DNA of 64,000 bases from CAZMGY01 sp964565945 [NCBI: uncultured bacterium]. Its GTDB lineage: Bacteria > GCA-001730085. Under the pieces are notes generated by a model. The model was given only the letters and a program-made list of their open reading frames with translations, did not search any database and was not told the DNA's origin. The stretch spans positions 27,344 to 91,343 of the forward strand of contig CAZMGY010000010.1 of NCBI GenBank assembly GCA_964565945.1, given 5' to 3'. Position 1 is the stretch's first letter, and each line of letters starts with the position of its first letter. Of the stretch, positions 51,212-60,577 are shown piece after piece. The position numbers were made by a program, and so were the translations under genes.

Positions 51212-51505
51212 TTATGTTATGATTGATTGCCTAATGGTTTGAAAAATCTCTTGAATAGCTTCCGCTCTGATATTATCAAACCATAGTTTCTGTGGCATCA
51301 CAAGAATATTGGGTCCGTCGACACAACTGCCCAAACAGCCAGTTTCGCTCACCCGAACTTGCTTGTGAAGCTGATGTTGTTGCACTAATTTTTTGAGTTG
51401 GTCTTTGAATTGTTGTCCTTCAGTACCACAGGCGTCACAGTTTGTTTCACGTTCGCGTGTGCAAACAAGTACATATGATTCAAAGGGTGGCTTAGTTGCT
51501 TTCAT
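51212..51505 (-). CDS. Thioredoxin-like [2Fe-2S] ferredoxin
   Basis: Small ferredoxin of the Shethna/NuoE-like thioredoxin fold. The cluster cysteines are in VLVCTRERETNCDACG (two or three Cys) and SETGCLGSCVDGPNILVMP. 97 residues from the preferred ATG at 51505, which has GGGAG upstream; a start at 51529 is possible. It is second in the minus-strand unit that begins with the antiporter gene and continues to BolA. Confidence 0.87.
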   Translation of the reverse strand: MKATKPPFESYVLVCTRERETNCDACGTEGQQFKDQLKKLVQQHQLHKQVRVSETGCLGSCVDGPNILVMPQKLWFDNIRAEAIQEIFQTIRQSIIT

Positions 51506-51568
51506 GCCTTCATATCTCCCAAAATCCATTGTATGCCAGAAATCAAAATAGGGTAAAATTTAACTTGC

Positions 51569-53251
51569 TTAAGAGGTTTCATCGATATTGAGTTTAAGTA
51601 GCTTAGAAGAAATGAAGCTTTGGTACATGCGCCGATCGAAGCAACCACAAATACGATTGTCGTCATCTACAATAGGAAGCATTCCTAATCTGTAGGTGTT
51701 CATATAAGCTTTGGCTTCTTTTAACGTTGTAGCGACATTAACTTGATGTTGATAAGGGTGTTTGATATCGTAGCCCAGCATGAGTGGGGGGTCGCGTTCT
51801 AACATCAAGGATTGTTTGATGCTTTCGATATTGATAACCCCTGTGAGTTGTTGTTGTTGATTGGCGACTGGAAATTGCGTGTACTTGCTTTCGGAGAACA
51901 GTGAAATGATATCTTGCAAAGGAGTGTTTTCGTAGATGATAGGATAGTTAGGGTCCATCAGCTCTTTGGTTTTGAGTTCAAGAAGGTCCTTTTCGGTGAT
52001 GTTTTTATGCGTTTCGTTGGCTTTTGAGATGGCCATTTTCACACAGTAAGGTCCGATTAGTTGCACCACAAAAGTTGAGGCGGTGATGATCACTACGATC
52101 ATTTGGCCTGCAGGATCGGGTAAATTTTGGGCGGCGACAATAGATAAGCCAATGGAAACTCCAGCTTGGCTGAATAAGCAAAGAGGTAAATATGTTTGAA
52201 TGGAAGGGTGGGCCTTGCATAATTTTGCACCCAAGTAGGAGCCTAGCATTTTGCCCGAAGTTCGTCCGATCAAATAGATAAGCACAAACATAAGAAGTAA
52301 TTCAGTTATGGCCCCCAAATGGAGTTTAGCTCCAATGAGAACAAAGAAAAGAACGTAGACTGGTGGAGCAAAGTTGTTGAGGAGTTGAAACATCTCCTTG
52401 CTAAGCTGTGGAGCTTTGTTGACGACTACTGCGCCTAAGACCATGGCAGCTAAAATCATACTGGTGTTAATAGCCATCGATAATCCCAAAACAAACATGA
52501 GCATGCCTAAAAGAAGAACGAGCACTCGTTCTTTTTGATGAGTATAGTGCTGGACGGCTGTCATCAGAGTGAGTCCACACAGTAGCCCTATGAGAATGGC
52601 TCCTCCTATTTCATAGGTTGGGTGAAGGAGCATTTGCCACAAGCTTTCTTGCTTATCTCCCAAAATTTTATGAGCGACACTGGATGATAAGGCAAAAAGA
52701 ATAAGGGCCAAGGCGTCATCGAGTGCAACAATTCCAAAAATAGTTGTGGTGAGAGGGCCTTTGGATCGATATTCCCATAATACATCTGTGGTGGCCGCAG
52801 GAGCTGTTGCGGAGGCAATGGCTCCCAGCATAACGGCTAAGCTCCAGGCGAGGGCTGCGTTTCCAAGGAGGTAAGTGCCTAAAAATCCAATGAAAAGTGT
52901 GACTAATGTGAAAGAAATAAGCCCTTCGCAGAGAAGAATCGTGAGAAATTGTTTTCCATATTTCATGAGAATGTTTGTTTTAAGTTCTCCGCCAATCATG
53001 AAGCCAATCAGGCCTAAAGCAAAATAGTTGAGAGGTTTGAGCGTTTGAATCATATCTATGTCGATCATATTGAGGCCACTTCGGCCGAGCAGAAGGCCAA
53101 CAATGATATACCCGACCACTTGTGGGATCTTGGCTTTTTGAAAAATACGTGCGCCTAGAGTTCCTCCGAAAAGAGCAATGGACAGAATAAAAAGAACATT
53201 TAAATGAAATAGGGAGATATTAGGTATAAGATTTATTAGTGAATCTGCCAT
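51569..53251 (-). CDS. CPA2-type cation/proton antiporter with CBS pair
   Basis: About twelve transmembrane helices (residues 10-395) of the Na+/H+ or K+/H+ exchanger family, with GYIIVGLLLGRSGLNM, GEL/FALGLIGFMIGGELK, the ATAPAATTDVLWEY and ALDDALALILFALS motif (ion-binding Asp pair) typical of CPA2. The cytoplasmic tail has two CBS domains (MDPNYPIIYENTPLQDIISL and MLGYDIKHPYQHQVNVATTL), likely adenylate-binding regulation. 560 residues from ATG 53251 (AAAGG upstream). A 72-nt piece of this gene is duplicated at 25.05 kb. It leads the ferredoxin-to-BolA gene set. Confidence 0.9.
   Translation of the reverse strand: MADSLINLIPNISLFHLNVLFILSIALFGGTLGARIFQKAKIPQVVGYIIVGLLLGRSGLNMIDIDMIQTLKPLNYFALGLIGFMIGGELKTNILMKYGKQFLTILLCEGLISFTLVTLFIGFLGTYLLGNAALAWSLAVMLGAIASATAPAATTDVLWEYRSKGPLTTTIFGIVALDDALALILFALSSSVAHKILGDKQESLWQMLLHPTYEIGGAILIGLLCGLTLMTAVQHYTHQKERVLVLLLGMLMFVLGLSMAINTSMILAAMVLGAVVVNKAPQLSKEMFQLLNNFAPPVYVLFFVLIGAKLHLGAITELLLMFVLIYLIGRTSGKMLGSYLGAKLCKAHPSIQTYLPLCLFSQAGVSIGLSIVAAQNLPDPAGQMIVVIITASTFVVQLIGPYCVKMAISKANETHKNITEKDLLELKTKELMDPNYPIIYENTPLQDIISLFSESKYTQFPVANQQQQLTGVINIESIKQSLMLERDPPLMLGYDIKHPYQHQVNVATTLKEAKAYMNTYRLGMLPIVDDDNRICGCFDRRMYQSFISSKLLKLNIDETS
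52361..52432. repeat. Copy B (parent) of the 72-nt duplicated segment
   Basis: Codes GAVVVNKAPQLSKEM and LLNNFAPP in the antiporter on the minus strand. The other copy, 25049-25120, lacks the surrounding antiporter sequence, so this is the source. Confidence 0.85.
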
Positions 53252-53339
53252 GCTTAGAGCCTTTAAATCTACAAAATTGAACACAAAAGCTAAATAACCA
53301 TCATATCAAATTTTAGTCAAGAAGATAGGGATACTTTGT

Positions 53340-54467
53340 TTATACCATGAGCTTTGTGAGTGCTTCTTGGTAAACAATATTGACATCAATTTGTTCCATG
53401 CAATTAACATGGGCACAGGACGTGTTGCTTTGAAAGTTACGATCGCAGGGGCGACACTCGATATGACTGTGTACGACAGTTTGGATAGCTGTATTGTAAG
53501 GAGCCCAGACTTTTTCGTTGCTAGGTCCAAAAAGAGCGATGGTGGGGGTTTTGGTGGCATATGCAATGTGAATGGCGCAGGTGTCGACAGAAATGAGGAG
53601 GTTGGCGAGGCGAATCACTTCGATGAATTCGGCGAAGGACAGTTGGTTGCATAAGTTTATGATGCGGTCAGATTTTAGGGCATTGAAAATAGGATCGATC
53701 AGATGTTGCTCCGATTCGATGCCTGTGTAAATCAGTCCTAAAGAAGAGTGAGTCAAAATTTTTTCGGACAAATCGATGAACTTTTGGGAAGGCCAACGTT
53801 TGTGGCGTCCGAGTGCTGGTGCGTGGATAATAATCCATTGCGAAGGGGTATGCGGTTCACAGTGTTTGTGAAGGCGTTTTTGAACGTTTTGGCGGCTATG
53901 TTCGTTTTGAGGGACATAGCCCGACTTATCGAGGATTTGAAGACCTAGGCGTTGGGGTATTCCCAAATAATTTTCCACTTCATGGCGAATTTCGGAGACC
54001 CAGGGAATATAGTGATGATAGCGCCATGGAAAAAACCAGGGGGTGTAAAATCCTGCCCGAAAAGTATAGAGGTGACTGATATGAAGAGGGAGAAAAAAAC
54101 GTTTTAAGTCCATAAGTGAATTGTGAAAGTCAATGATGATATCAAACTTATGGGCTTTGAGGTCGTCGATCATAGTGGCTTTATGTGGTTGGTAGACAAT
54201 AATTTTGTTATCGGGCACTAGACCTCTAAAGATATTCTTGCCTTCAGGGGAACAGACAATGTAGCAATCATAGCGTTTGATGTTGAGAAAAGCTTTGATG
54301 GCAGGCGTGAGAACTACTGAATCACCTATTTTGAGGGTGTGGAACAAACAAACTTTGCCTTGATGGGGAATTTTGCGGGCATGTACAAAAATACTCATCA
54401 GTTGACCGAGCACTTTAAGAAGCTGTCGTTTAACAAGATAACTAAGGCGTCCAAGAGACTTGCACAT
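53340..54467 (-). CDS. Glycosyltransferase family 9 (heptosyltransferase-like)
   Basis: GT-B enzyme related to lipopolysaccharide heptosyltransferases. The N-terminal domain has VCLFHTLKIGDSVVLTPAI (near residue 39) and IIIDFHNSLMDLK. The C-terminal donor domain has IIIHAPALGRHKRWP, LISVDTCAIHIAYATKTPTI and ALFGPSNEKVWAPY. A cysteine-rich end (CRPCDRNFQSNTSCAHVNC) is common in the family. 375 residues. GGAG precedes ATG. It indicates an LPS-like or other heptose- or sugar-decorated surface polymer; the exact sugar cannot be told. Confidence 0.88.
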   Translation of the reverse strand: MCKSLGRLSYLVKRQLLKVLGQLMSIFVHARKIPHQGKVCLFHTLKIGDSVVLTPAIKAFLNIKRYDCYIVCSPEGKNIFRGLVPDNKIIVYQPHKATMIDDLKAHKFDIIIDFHNSLMDLKRFFLPLHISHLYTFRAGFYTPWFFPWRYHHYIPWVSEIRHEVENYLGIPQRLGLQILDKSGYVPQNEHSRQNVQKRLHKHCEPHTPSQWIIIHAPALGRHKRWPSQKFIDLSEKILTHSSLGLIYTGIESEQHLIDPIFNALKSDRIINLCNQLSFAEFIEVIRLANLLISVDTCAIHIAYATKTPTIALFGPSNEKVWAPYNTAIQTVVHSHIECRPCDRNFQSNTSCAHVNCMEQIDVNIVYQEALTKLMV

Positions 54468-54549
54468 TGTAAGCTCCTTTCGGTTATAGTTATGTGTTAG
54501 ATTTATTATTCTAATTCAAATTGATCTTTTAAGTCAAGGAGTGCTCGGG

Positions 54550-55629
54550 ATGTCTTTTTTTGAACAACGTATCCAAAATGTGCGTAACCATATGCAAGAA
54601 CATAATGTGAAAGCCTTATTTATTAATCATTCAACCCATGTGCGTTATTTGAGTGGGTTTACTGGATCGGATGGGGCCGTGTTGGTGACGCTTAAGGAGG
54701 CTTATTTCTTTTCGGATCGTCGCTACGAAGAACAATCTCAAAACGAAGTGAAGCACTGTCATGTTCATATGATTCGTCGAAGCTATTTGGATACGATTAA
54801 AGAGTTAAATTTGCTCGAAGGCGTGTCTCGCGTAGGGTTTGAAGGACAGTATTTGACGGTAGTTGCTTGGCAGCGTTTGCAAAGGGTTTTTCCCGATGTG
54901 GAATGGATGTCGGTCAGGGGTGTTTTGGAACGTTTGGGAGCGGTGAAAGACTCCGAAGAAATCGAATTTCTCAAAAAAGCGGTGGCAATCACCGATGAGG
55001 TTTTTACGGTTATATTGTCCGAGCTTAAGGTGGGCGTTTCAGAACGCATGATTGCTACAAAGATATCCTATCTTATGAAGGAGTGTGGGGCTGAAGGGGA
55101 TAGTTACGATCCGATTGTGGCGAGTGGGGCTAATTCGGCTTTGCCTCATGCTCATCCTGGTAAGAGAATCTTGCAGGAAGGTGATTTTATTGTGATGGAT
55201 TTTGGGGCTTTGTACGGGGGCTATCATGCCGATATGACGCGAACCGTTGTGGTGGGTGAACCTTCGGATAAGCATCGAGAGATCTATGATTTAGTTCTCA
55301 AGTCTCAGCTGGCGGGCATTGCTGCTGCTAAAGCCGGCATGACTGGTGCTGAGTTAGATCATGTGTGCCGATCTATCCTAGATGATGCTGGTTATGGAGA
55401 GCAGTTTTGTCATTCGACTGGGCACGGTATTGGCCTTGAAGTGCATACACACCCGCCCGTTTCAGGAGGAAACACCGAACCTCTGCTGGAAAATTATGTG
55501 ATCACGATTGAGCCAGGTATTTACTTGCCAGGATGGGGAGGTGTGCGGATCGAGGACGACTGTTGGATTCAAAGCGAGAGTTGCTTGTCCTTGAATCACG
55601 CTTCTAAGGAACTGATCAGCGTCGGGTGA
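54550..55629 (+). CDS. Xaa-Pro dipeptidase/aminopeptidase (M24B)
   Basis: Cleaves peptides with proline in the second position. Residues 1-125 are the creatinase-like N domain (HSTHVRYLSGFTGSDGAVLV). The pita-bread catalytic domain has the metal ligands Asp in VMDFGALYGGYHADMTRTV (two Asp), His in HSTGHGIGLEVHTHP and Glu in TIEPGIYLPGWGGVRIEDD. ATG 54550 is chosen because AAGGAG lies 8 nt upstream; a GTG nine nt earlier is rejected. 359 residues, similar to PepQ/YpdF. Confidence 0.92.
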   Translation: MSFFEQRIQNVRNHMQEHNVKALFINHSTHVRYLSGFTGSDGAVLVTLKEAYFFSDRRYEEQSQNEVKHCHVHMIRRSYLDTIKELNLLEGVSRVGFEGQYLTVVAWQRLQRVFPDVEWMSVRGVLERLGAVKDSEEIEFLKKAVAITDEVFTVILSELKVGVSERMIATKISYLMKECGAEGDSYDPIVASGANSALPHAHPGKRILQEGDFIVMDFGALYGGYHADMTRTVVVGEPSDKHREIYDLVLKSQLAGIAAAKAGMTGAELDHVCRSILDDAGYGEQFCHSTGHGIGLEVHTHPPVSGGNTEPLLENYVITIEPGIYLPGWGGVRIEDDCWIQSESCLSLNHASKELISVG

Positions 55630-55734
55630 ACTTAAACTGTTGTGTGTTATCACTACAAGTCTCTACAAGGTTAAACAGCAAACAATCTGCGGATGAGGTC
55701 AATCTTGCCCGCTGATTGCGGATTGAAATCTTTT

Positions 55735-56208
55735 TTACTTCCGAGAAGGTGCAGCGCTTTTAGGCTTATTGGCGGTGTATTGTTCTGGTGTGGCGCTAAT
55801 CGTGCCCATTTTGGTGCCGTCGTTGTTGCGATACAAGTAAGAAATTGTGATGCCTTTGGACAAAAATGTCATCACACTAGGATCTTGAAGCATGCGCGGT
55901 TGAATGTTAGGAATGATTTGCGTTTTCAAATTGTCAATCACAGCCTCAGGGGTTGTTGAATTAACGGAAACAATTGTGAATTCATATGTCAGGTGGTTTT
56001 TATTAGTGATGTTGATTTTATCGAGACGAGTGCTTTCATCCATCATTGTGGGAAGGGTTTTATTGCTTTTTTCCACATCTTGTTTGATTTTCTTAAATTC
56101 TGATAAAGTGTTATTTTTAAGAAGATTAATCACGGCAACTGAAACTGCAACACCGACAACTAACAAGATAACTTTAGCCCATGAACCTGAGAATTTAGTT
56201 TGAGACAT
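55735..56208 (-). CDS. Small membrane-anchored protein, unknown function
   Basis: One N-terminal transmembrane helix (WAKVILLVVGVAVSVAVINLL, residues 11-31 or so) precedes a soluble domain of about 120 residues (LPTMMDESTRLDKINITN, LTYEFTIVSV, MLQDPSVMTFLSKGITISYL, YRNNDGTKMGTISATPEQY). I recall similar small anchored proteins with the pattern of an Asp-x-x-Thr-Arg-Leu-Asp start and a YxYRDxDG-like strand in proteobacteria, without known role. AGGTGGGGG precedes ATG 56208. Lone gene between the peptidase and aceE. Confidence 0.65.
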   Translation of the reverse strand: MSQTKFSGSWAKVILLVVGVAVSVAVINLLKNNTLSEFKKIKQDVEKSNKTLPTMMDESTRLDKINITNKNHLTYEFTIVSVNSTTPEAVIDNLKTQIIPNIQPRMLQDPSVMTFLSKGITISYLYRNNDGTKMGTISATPEQYTANKPKSAAPSRK

Positions 56209-56214
56209 TATCAA

Positions 56215-56580
56215 TAACCCCCACCTTTTAATAGTTTGAAAAAAAAAAGACCCTCAGTAATTGTAGCATAGCTTACCATTATTTCCAAGGGCAAATGATT
56301 GTTTTAAGCAAGCAAGGGGCGAGTTATGGTGGAGAAATGACGAAAAAATGAATATGTTTGGAGGGAATTCCTGTTTCAAGTGTGTTCGTCGAGGTTTAAA
56401 AAGGGTTTTTTAAAAGAGAATTTGCAAAAGAGAGTTTTTTTGCAGGAAGAAAAAAGTAAAAAGTTGTCTTTTTGCGTCAAACTTGATGTTTTTAGACTGA
56501 GATAAAATGATTGTTGCTCAAAGATAATTATGCTAAAATAGCGCGTATTTTATGGTAGCTTGAAGTAAGGATGTTTTTAT
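56215..56580. other. Intergenic region upstream of aceE
   Basis: AT-rich divergent spacer. Contains the aceE promoter (56511-56539). A poly-A tract (about 56236-56250) belongs to the leader side of the minus-strand gene. I see no coding and no recognisable operator palindrome for PdhR. Confidence 0.35.
56511..56539 (+). promoter_or_regulatory. Probable aceE promoter
   Basis: TTGTTG at 56511-56516, 17-nt spacer ending in an extended TG, TAAAAT at 56534-56539, 41 nt before ATG. Confidence 0.5.
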
Positions 56581-59262
56581 ATGTCAGAAGCAAAGAACAC
56601 CCTAGATTCTCATGATATAGATCCTGTAGAAACACAGGATTGGCTTGAGTCCCTTGATTATATTTTGGAACAGCATGGTCCTGAACGAGCTAGATTTCTT
56701 TTGGAACAGGTCAAAGATTGGGCTGCTATTCGGGGTGTAAAGTCGCCCGTAACAGCCCGCACGCCTTACATCAATACGATTTTATCCGAAGAGGAAGTGG
56801 CTTATCCTGGAGATGAAGCTCTGGAGGAGGCTCTCGAAAATTGGATGCGTTGGAATGCCATGGCCATGGTGGTTCGTGGAAACAAGAAAAGCGATGGTAT
56901 TGGTGGACATATTGCAACCTATGCCTCTATTTGCACGATGTTCGAAATGGGATTTAATCATTTTTTTCATGCTAAGAGTGACGATCATCCTGGCGATCGT
57001 GTTTTTTATCAGGCCCATGCTTGTCCGGGCATTTATGCCCGCTCGTTTTTGGAAGGACGTTTAACTGAAGCTAATCTGAAAAACTTTCGTCGTGAGCTTG
57101 CCCCCGAAGGTGGACTTTCCTCGTACCCGCATCCTTGGTTGATGCCCGATTATTGGGAATATCCTTCGGTGTCGATGGGCTTGGCGCCGATCTCAGCCAT
57201 TTACCAAGCCCGTTTTAATCGCTATTTGATCAACCGCGGGGTTAAAGATGTGAGCCAGTCGCAGGTGTGGGTGTTTGTTGGGGATGGAGAAAGTGATGAG
57301 CCCGAGACCTTGGGTTCGATTCGTTTTGCGGGACGAGAAAAACTCGATAACCTCACGTTTATCATCAATTGTAACTTGCAGAGCTTGGATGGTCCTGTCT
57401 ATGGCAATGGAAAAATTATTCAGGAGTTGGAAGGCTCTTTTCGTGGGGCTAACTGGAATGTGATTAAAGTGATTTGGGGGCGTGGTTGGGATGAATTATT
57501 GGACAAAGACGAAGAAGGTCTTTTGATCAAACGCATGACCGAAGTGATTGATGGTGAATACCAAAAATACAAAACGATGGATGGTGCTTTTATTCGTCAA
57601 AATTTCTTTGGCGCGGAGCCTCGTTTGTTGGCTTTGGTGGCCGACAAAAGTGACGAAGAGCTTTATAACCTAGGTTGGGGTGGTCACGATCGACAACGTT
57701 TGTTTAACGCTTTTAAAGCGGCTAAAGAGCATAAAGGTCAACCAACTGTGATTTTGGTTAAGTCGGTCAAAGGATATAAACTTGGGTCGGCTGGAGAGGC
57801 AATGAATATTGCTCACCAGCAAAAGAAAATGACAGAAGAGCAAATCTTAACTTTTCGCGATCGTCTTCATTTGCCTTTGAGCGATGAAGAGGCTTTGCAG
57901 TTGCCGTTTCATGCGATTAATCAAGATAGCTCCGAAGCTCAGTATTTGCAAAAACGTCGCGAAGCTTTAGGTGGGCCGATACCTGTAAGAACGGTAAAAG
58001 CTGCGCCTTTGAAAGCGCCTGATTTATCTTTGTTTCAAGAAATGCTCGATGGCACCAAAGACCGTGGTGTTTCGACGACAATGGCCTTTGTTCGTGTCTT
58101 GGCCGCCCTATTGAAGGATAAAGAGATTAGTAACCGTGTTGTGCCGATCATTCCTGATGAGGCGCGTACGTTTGGTATGGATTCTTTGTTTCGTCAGGTG
58201 GGTATTTTTTCTTCGTTGGGTCAGCTTTATGAGCCTGTTGATAAAAAGACCTTTTTGTATTACAAAGAGTCCAAAGATGGTCAAATCCTTGAGGAAGGTA
58301 TTAATGAAGCTGGTGCAATGGCCTCTTTTATTGCGGCAGGAACGGCATATATGGCTTTCGATGAATACATGATTCCTTTTTACACCTACTATTCCATGTT
58401 TGGGTTTCAACGTGTGGGTGATGTGATTTGGGCTGCTGCCGATAGTCGTGCCAAAGGATTTTTGTTAGGTGCGACAGCGGGCCGAACCACGTTGAATGGT
58501 GAAGGTTTGCAGCACGAAGATGGTCATAGCCATGTGGCAGCTATGACTGTACCTAATTTAAAGGCTTACGATCCGACCTTTGCTTATGAAATTGCTGTGA
58601 TTGTTCGTGATGGTATTTACCGTATGTACGAAAAAGAAGAAGCTATTTTTTATTACATCACCTTGCAAAATGAAAACTATGTAATGCCTGCTATGCCCGA
58701 AGGTGTGGAGGAAGCCATTCTTAAAGGATGTTATCGTTGGCAAGAGCATAAAACTCAAAAAGGTCAGGCGAAGGCTCATTTGTTGGGCAGTGGTTCTATC
58801 ATGCAAGCGGTGATTAAAGCGCAAGAAATGTTAGCGGGCATCTACAATGTATCGGCGGATATTTGGAGTGTGACCAGTTATAAAGAATTACGTAATGATG
58901 CGCTTGAAACGGATCGTTGGAACCGTTTGCATCCCGAAGAAACACCTCGCAAATCTTATGTGAAAGAGCTTTTTGAAGGCGAAGACGGCGTTTTTGTGGC
59001 GGCTTCGGATTACATGAAAATTATGCCCGACGGTATTCGTTCATGGATGCCTCAAGATTATGTAGCGTTAGGGACAGATGGATTTGGGCGAAGTGAATCT
59101 CGAGAAGAGTTGCGGCGCTTTTTCGAAGTGGATGCCGAATGTATTGTTTTGAGTGTTTTGAGTGTTTTAGCCGAACGCGGTGAATTTGCTAAGGACGAAT
59201 TACCTCAAGTGATTAAAGATTTAGGAATTGATCCAGAGAAAGCCAATCCTTTAGTGGTTTAA
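56581..59262 (+). CDS. aceE: Pyruvate dehydrogenase E1 component, homodimeric type
   Basis: Thiamine-diphosphate enzyme that decarboxylates pyruvate and acetylates the lipoyl group of AceF. 893 residues, close to E. coli AceE. The diphosphate motif is VGDGESDEPETLGSIRFAGR followed by FIINCNLQSLDGPV, and GHIATYASICTMFEMGFNHF and the C-terminal FVAASDYMKIMPDGIRSW are typical. AAGGA lies about 11 nt before ATG. First gene of aceE-aceF-lpd (53 nt and 20 nt spacers), so the complex is coordinately made. Its presence indicates aerobic or microaerobic pyruvate oxidation. Confidence 0.96.
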   Translation: MSEAKNTLDSHDIDPVETQDWLESLDYILEQHGPERARFLLEQVKDWAAIRGVKSPVTARTPYINTILSEEEVAYPGDEALEEALENWMRWNAMAMVVRGNKKSDGIGGHIATYASICTMFEMGFNHFFHAKSDDHPGDRVFYQAHACPGIYARSFLEGRLTEANLKNFRRELAPEGGLSSYPHPWLMPDYWEYPSVSMGLAPISAIYQARFNRYLINRGVKDVSQSQVWVFVGDGESDEPETLGSIRFAGREKLDNLTFIINCNLQSLDGPVYGNGKIIQELEGSFRGANWNVIKVIWGRGWDELLDKDEEGLLIKRMTEVIDGEYQKYKTMDGAFIRQNFFGAEPRLLALVADKSDEELYNLGWGGHDRQRLFNAFKAAKEHKGQPTVILVKSVKGYKLGSAGEAMNIAHQQKKMTEEQILTFRDRLHLPLSDEEALQLPFHAINQDSSEAQYLQKRREALGGPIPVRTVKAAPLKAPDLSLFQEMLDGTKDRGVSTTMAFVRVLAALLKDKEISNRVVPIIPDEARTFGMDSLFRQVGIFSSLGQLYEPVDKKTFLYYKESKDGQILEEGINEAGAMASFIAAGTAYMAFDEYMIPFYTYYSMFGFQRVGDVIWAAADSRAKGFLLGATAGRTTLNGEGLQHEDGHSHVAAMTVPNLKAYDPTFAYEIAVIVRDGIYRMYEKEEAIFYYITLQNENYVMPAMPEGVEEAILKGCYRWQEHKTQKGQAKAHLLGSGSIMQAVIKAQEMLAGIYNVSADIWSVTSYKELRNDALETDRWNRLHPEETPRKSYVKELFEGEDGVFVAASDYMKIMPDGIRSWMPQDYVALGTDGFGRSESREELRRFFEVDAECIVLSVLSVLAERGEFAKDELPQVIKDLGIDPEKANPLVV

Positions 59263-59315
59263 TTTGAGCGAACAAAATTGTACACGTTGTGACAGAAGAA
59301 TAAGGACAACTGTTT

Positions 59316-60557
59316 ATGGCTACTGAATTGAAATTACCCGAACTTGGAGAAGGAATCACCGAAGGCGATGTGGTGAATATTTTGGTTAATCCTGGTGATA
59401 TGATTGTTTTCGAGCAGACGCTTATGGAGCTAGAAACCAATAAAGCGACGGTGGATTTTCCAAGTGAGTGTGCGGGTGTAGTGAAAGATATTTTAGTTAA
59501 AGTCGGTGATACGGTTCCTGTCGGTGCTGTTCTTTTGACGATCGAAGAAACCTCATCTCAGAAAACTCAACAAGTAGCATCTTCTGGTTCTTCAAGTATT
59601 GTTAAAGCTGCGACTCCTTCGGTTACGGGTGTGACCAGCCCTGTAAAAACTTTAGCGGGTATTAAGCCCGATCGCTCGCAGCGTATTCCTACTTCTCCGT
59701 CCTTGCGTCGTCGCGCGCGTGTGTTGGGTATTGATTTGTATCATGTTCCTGGAACTGGTCCTGGGGGACGTATCACCACCGAAGACTTTGACCGCTTTTT
59801 GTTAGCGCAAAACTCAGGTGGAGGTGTTCAAGCGCCACCATTGCCAAATTTTAGAAAATGGGGTGAAATTAGCGCGAAGCCTTATAAATCGTTGCGTAAA
59901 AAAACAGCCGAGCATGTGACCATGTCGTCGCAATTGATTCCTCATGTGACGCAGTTTGATGAAGCGGATGTGACTGACTTAGAAAAAATGCGTAAAGACA
60001 AGGGCGAAGAGCTCAAGAGCAAAGGTGGCAAATTAACACCGATTGTTCTTTTGCTGAAAGCGGTGGCGCATTGTTTGGAAGAGTTTCCACAGTTTGCGGC
60101 CAGTTTAGATGAACAAGGTGGCAAAATCATTTTTAAAGGATACTATCATATTGGTATTGCGGTTGATACACCAAAAGGCTTGATGGTTCCTGTGATTCGC
60201 GATGTGGATAAGAAAAGTTTAGAAAAGCTCGCTTTGGAGCTGGTTGATATTGGAACACGCGCTCGTGATGCTAAAATCAAAGTGGATGATCTACAAGGTG
60301 GAGTGTTTACGATTTCGAGTTTAGGACATTTAGGAGGAACGTACTTCACACCAATTATTAATTATCCCGAGGTGGCGATTTTAGGTGTTTCTCGCCAAGA
60401 GTACAAAGCCGTTGTGCGTGATGGCGAAGTTGTCCCGCGTTTAATGTTGCCTTATGCCTTATCGTATGACCATCGTGTGATTGATGGTGTGGCAGGTGTG
60501 AAATTTACACGAGCTTTGGCGGCATATTTGGAAGCCAACGGACCGTTTCAAGAGTAG
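59316..60557 (+). CDS. aceF: Dihydrolipoyl acetyltransferase (PDH E2)
   Basis: One lipoyl domain (residues 1-75, lipoyl Lys in MELETNKATVDFPS), a flexible Ser/Thr/Val-rich linker, a peripheral-subunit-binding domain (PTSPSLRRRARVLGIDLYHV, PGTGPGGRIT) and the catalytic domain (AVDTPKGLMVPVIRD, FTISSLGHLGG) ending with SYDHRVIDGVAGVKF that holds the catalytic His and Asp. 413 residues with a single lipoyl domain, shorter than E. coli's three. AAGGA precedes ATG. Core of the complex with AceE and Lpd. Confidence 0.95.
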   Translation: MATELKLPELGEGITEGDVVNILVNPGDMIVFEQTLMELETNKATVDFPSECAGVVKDILVKVGDTVPVGAVLLTIEETSSQKTQQVASSGSSSIVKAATPSVTGVTSPVKTLAGIKPDRSQRIPTSPSLRRRARVLGIDLYHVPGTGPGGRITTEDFDRFLLAQNSGGGVQAPPLPNFRKWGEISAKPYKSLRKKTAEHVTMSSQLIPHVTQFDEADVTDLEKMRKDKGEELKSKGGKLTPIVLLLKAVAHCLEEFPQFAASLDEQGGKIIFKGYYHIGIAVDTPKGLMVPVIRDVDKKSLEKLALELVDIGTRARDAKIKVDDLQGGVFTISSLGHLGGTYFTPIINYPEVAILGVSRQEYKAVVRDGEVVPRLMLPYALSYDHRVIDGVAGVKFTRALAAYLEANGPFQE

Positions 60558-60577
60558 TATTTGAAGGAATAGACCCT

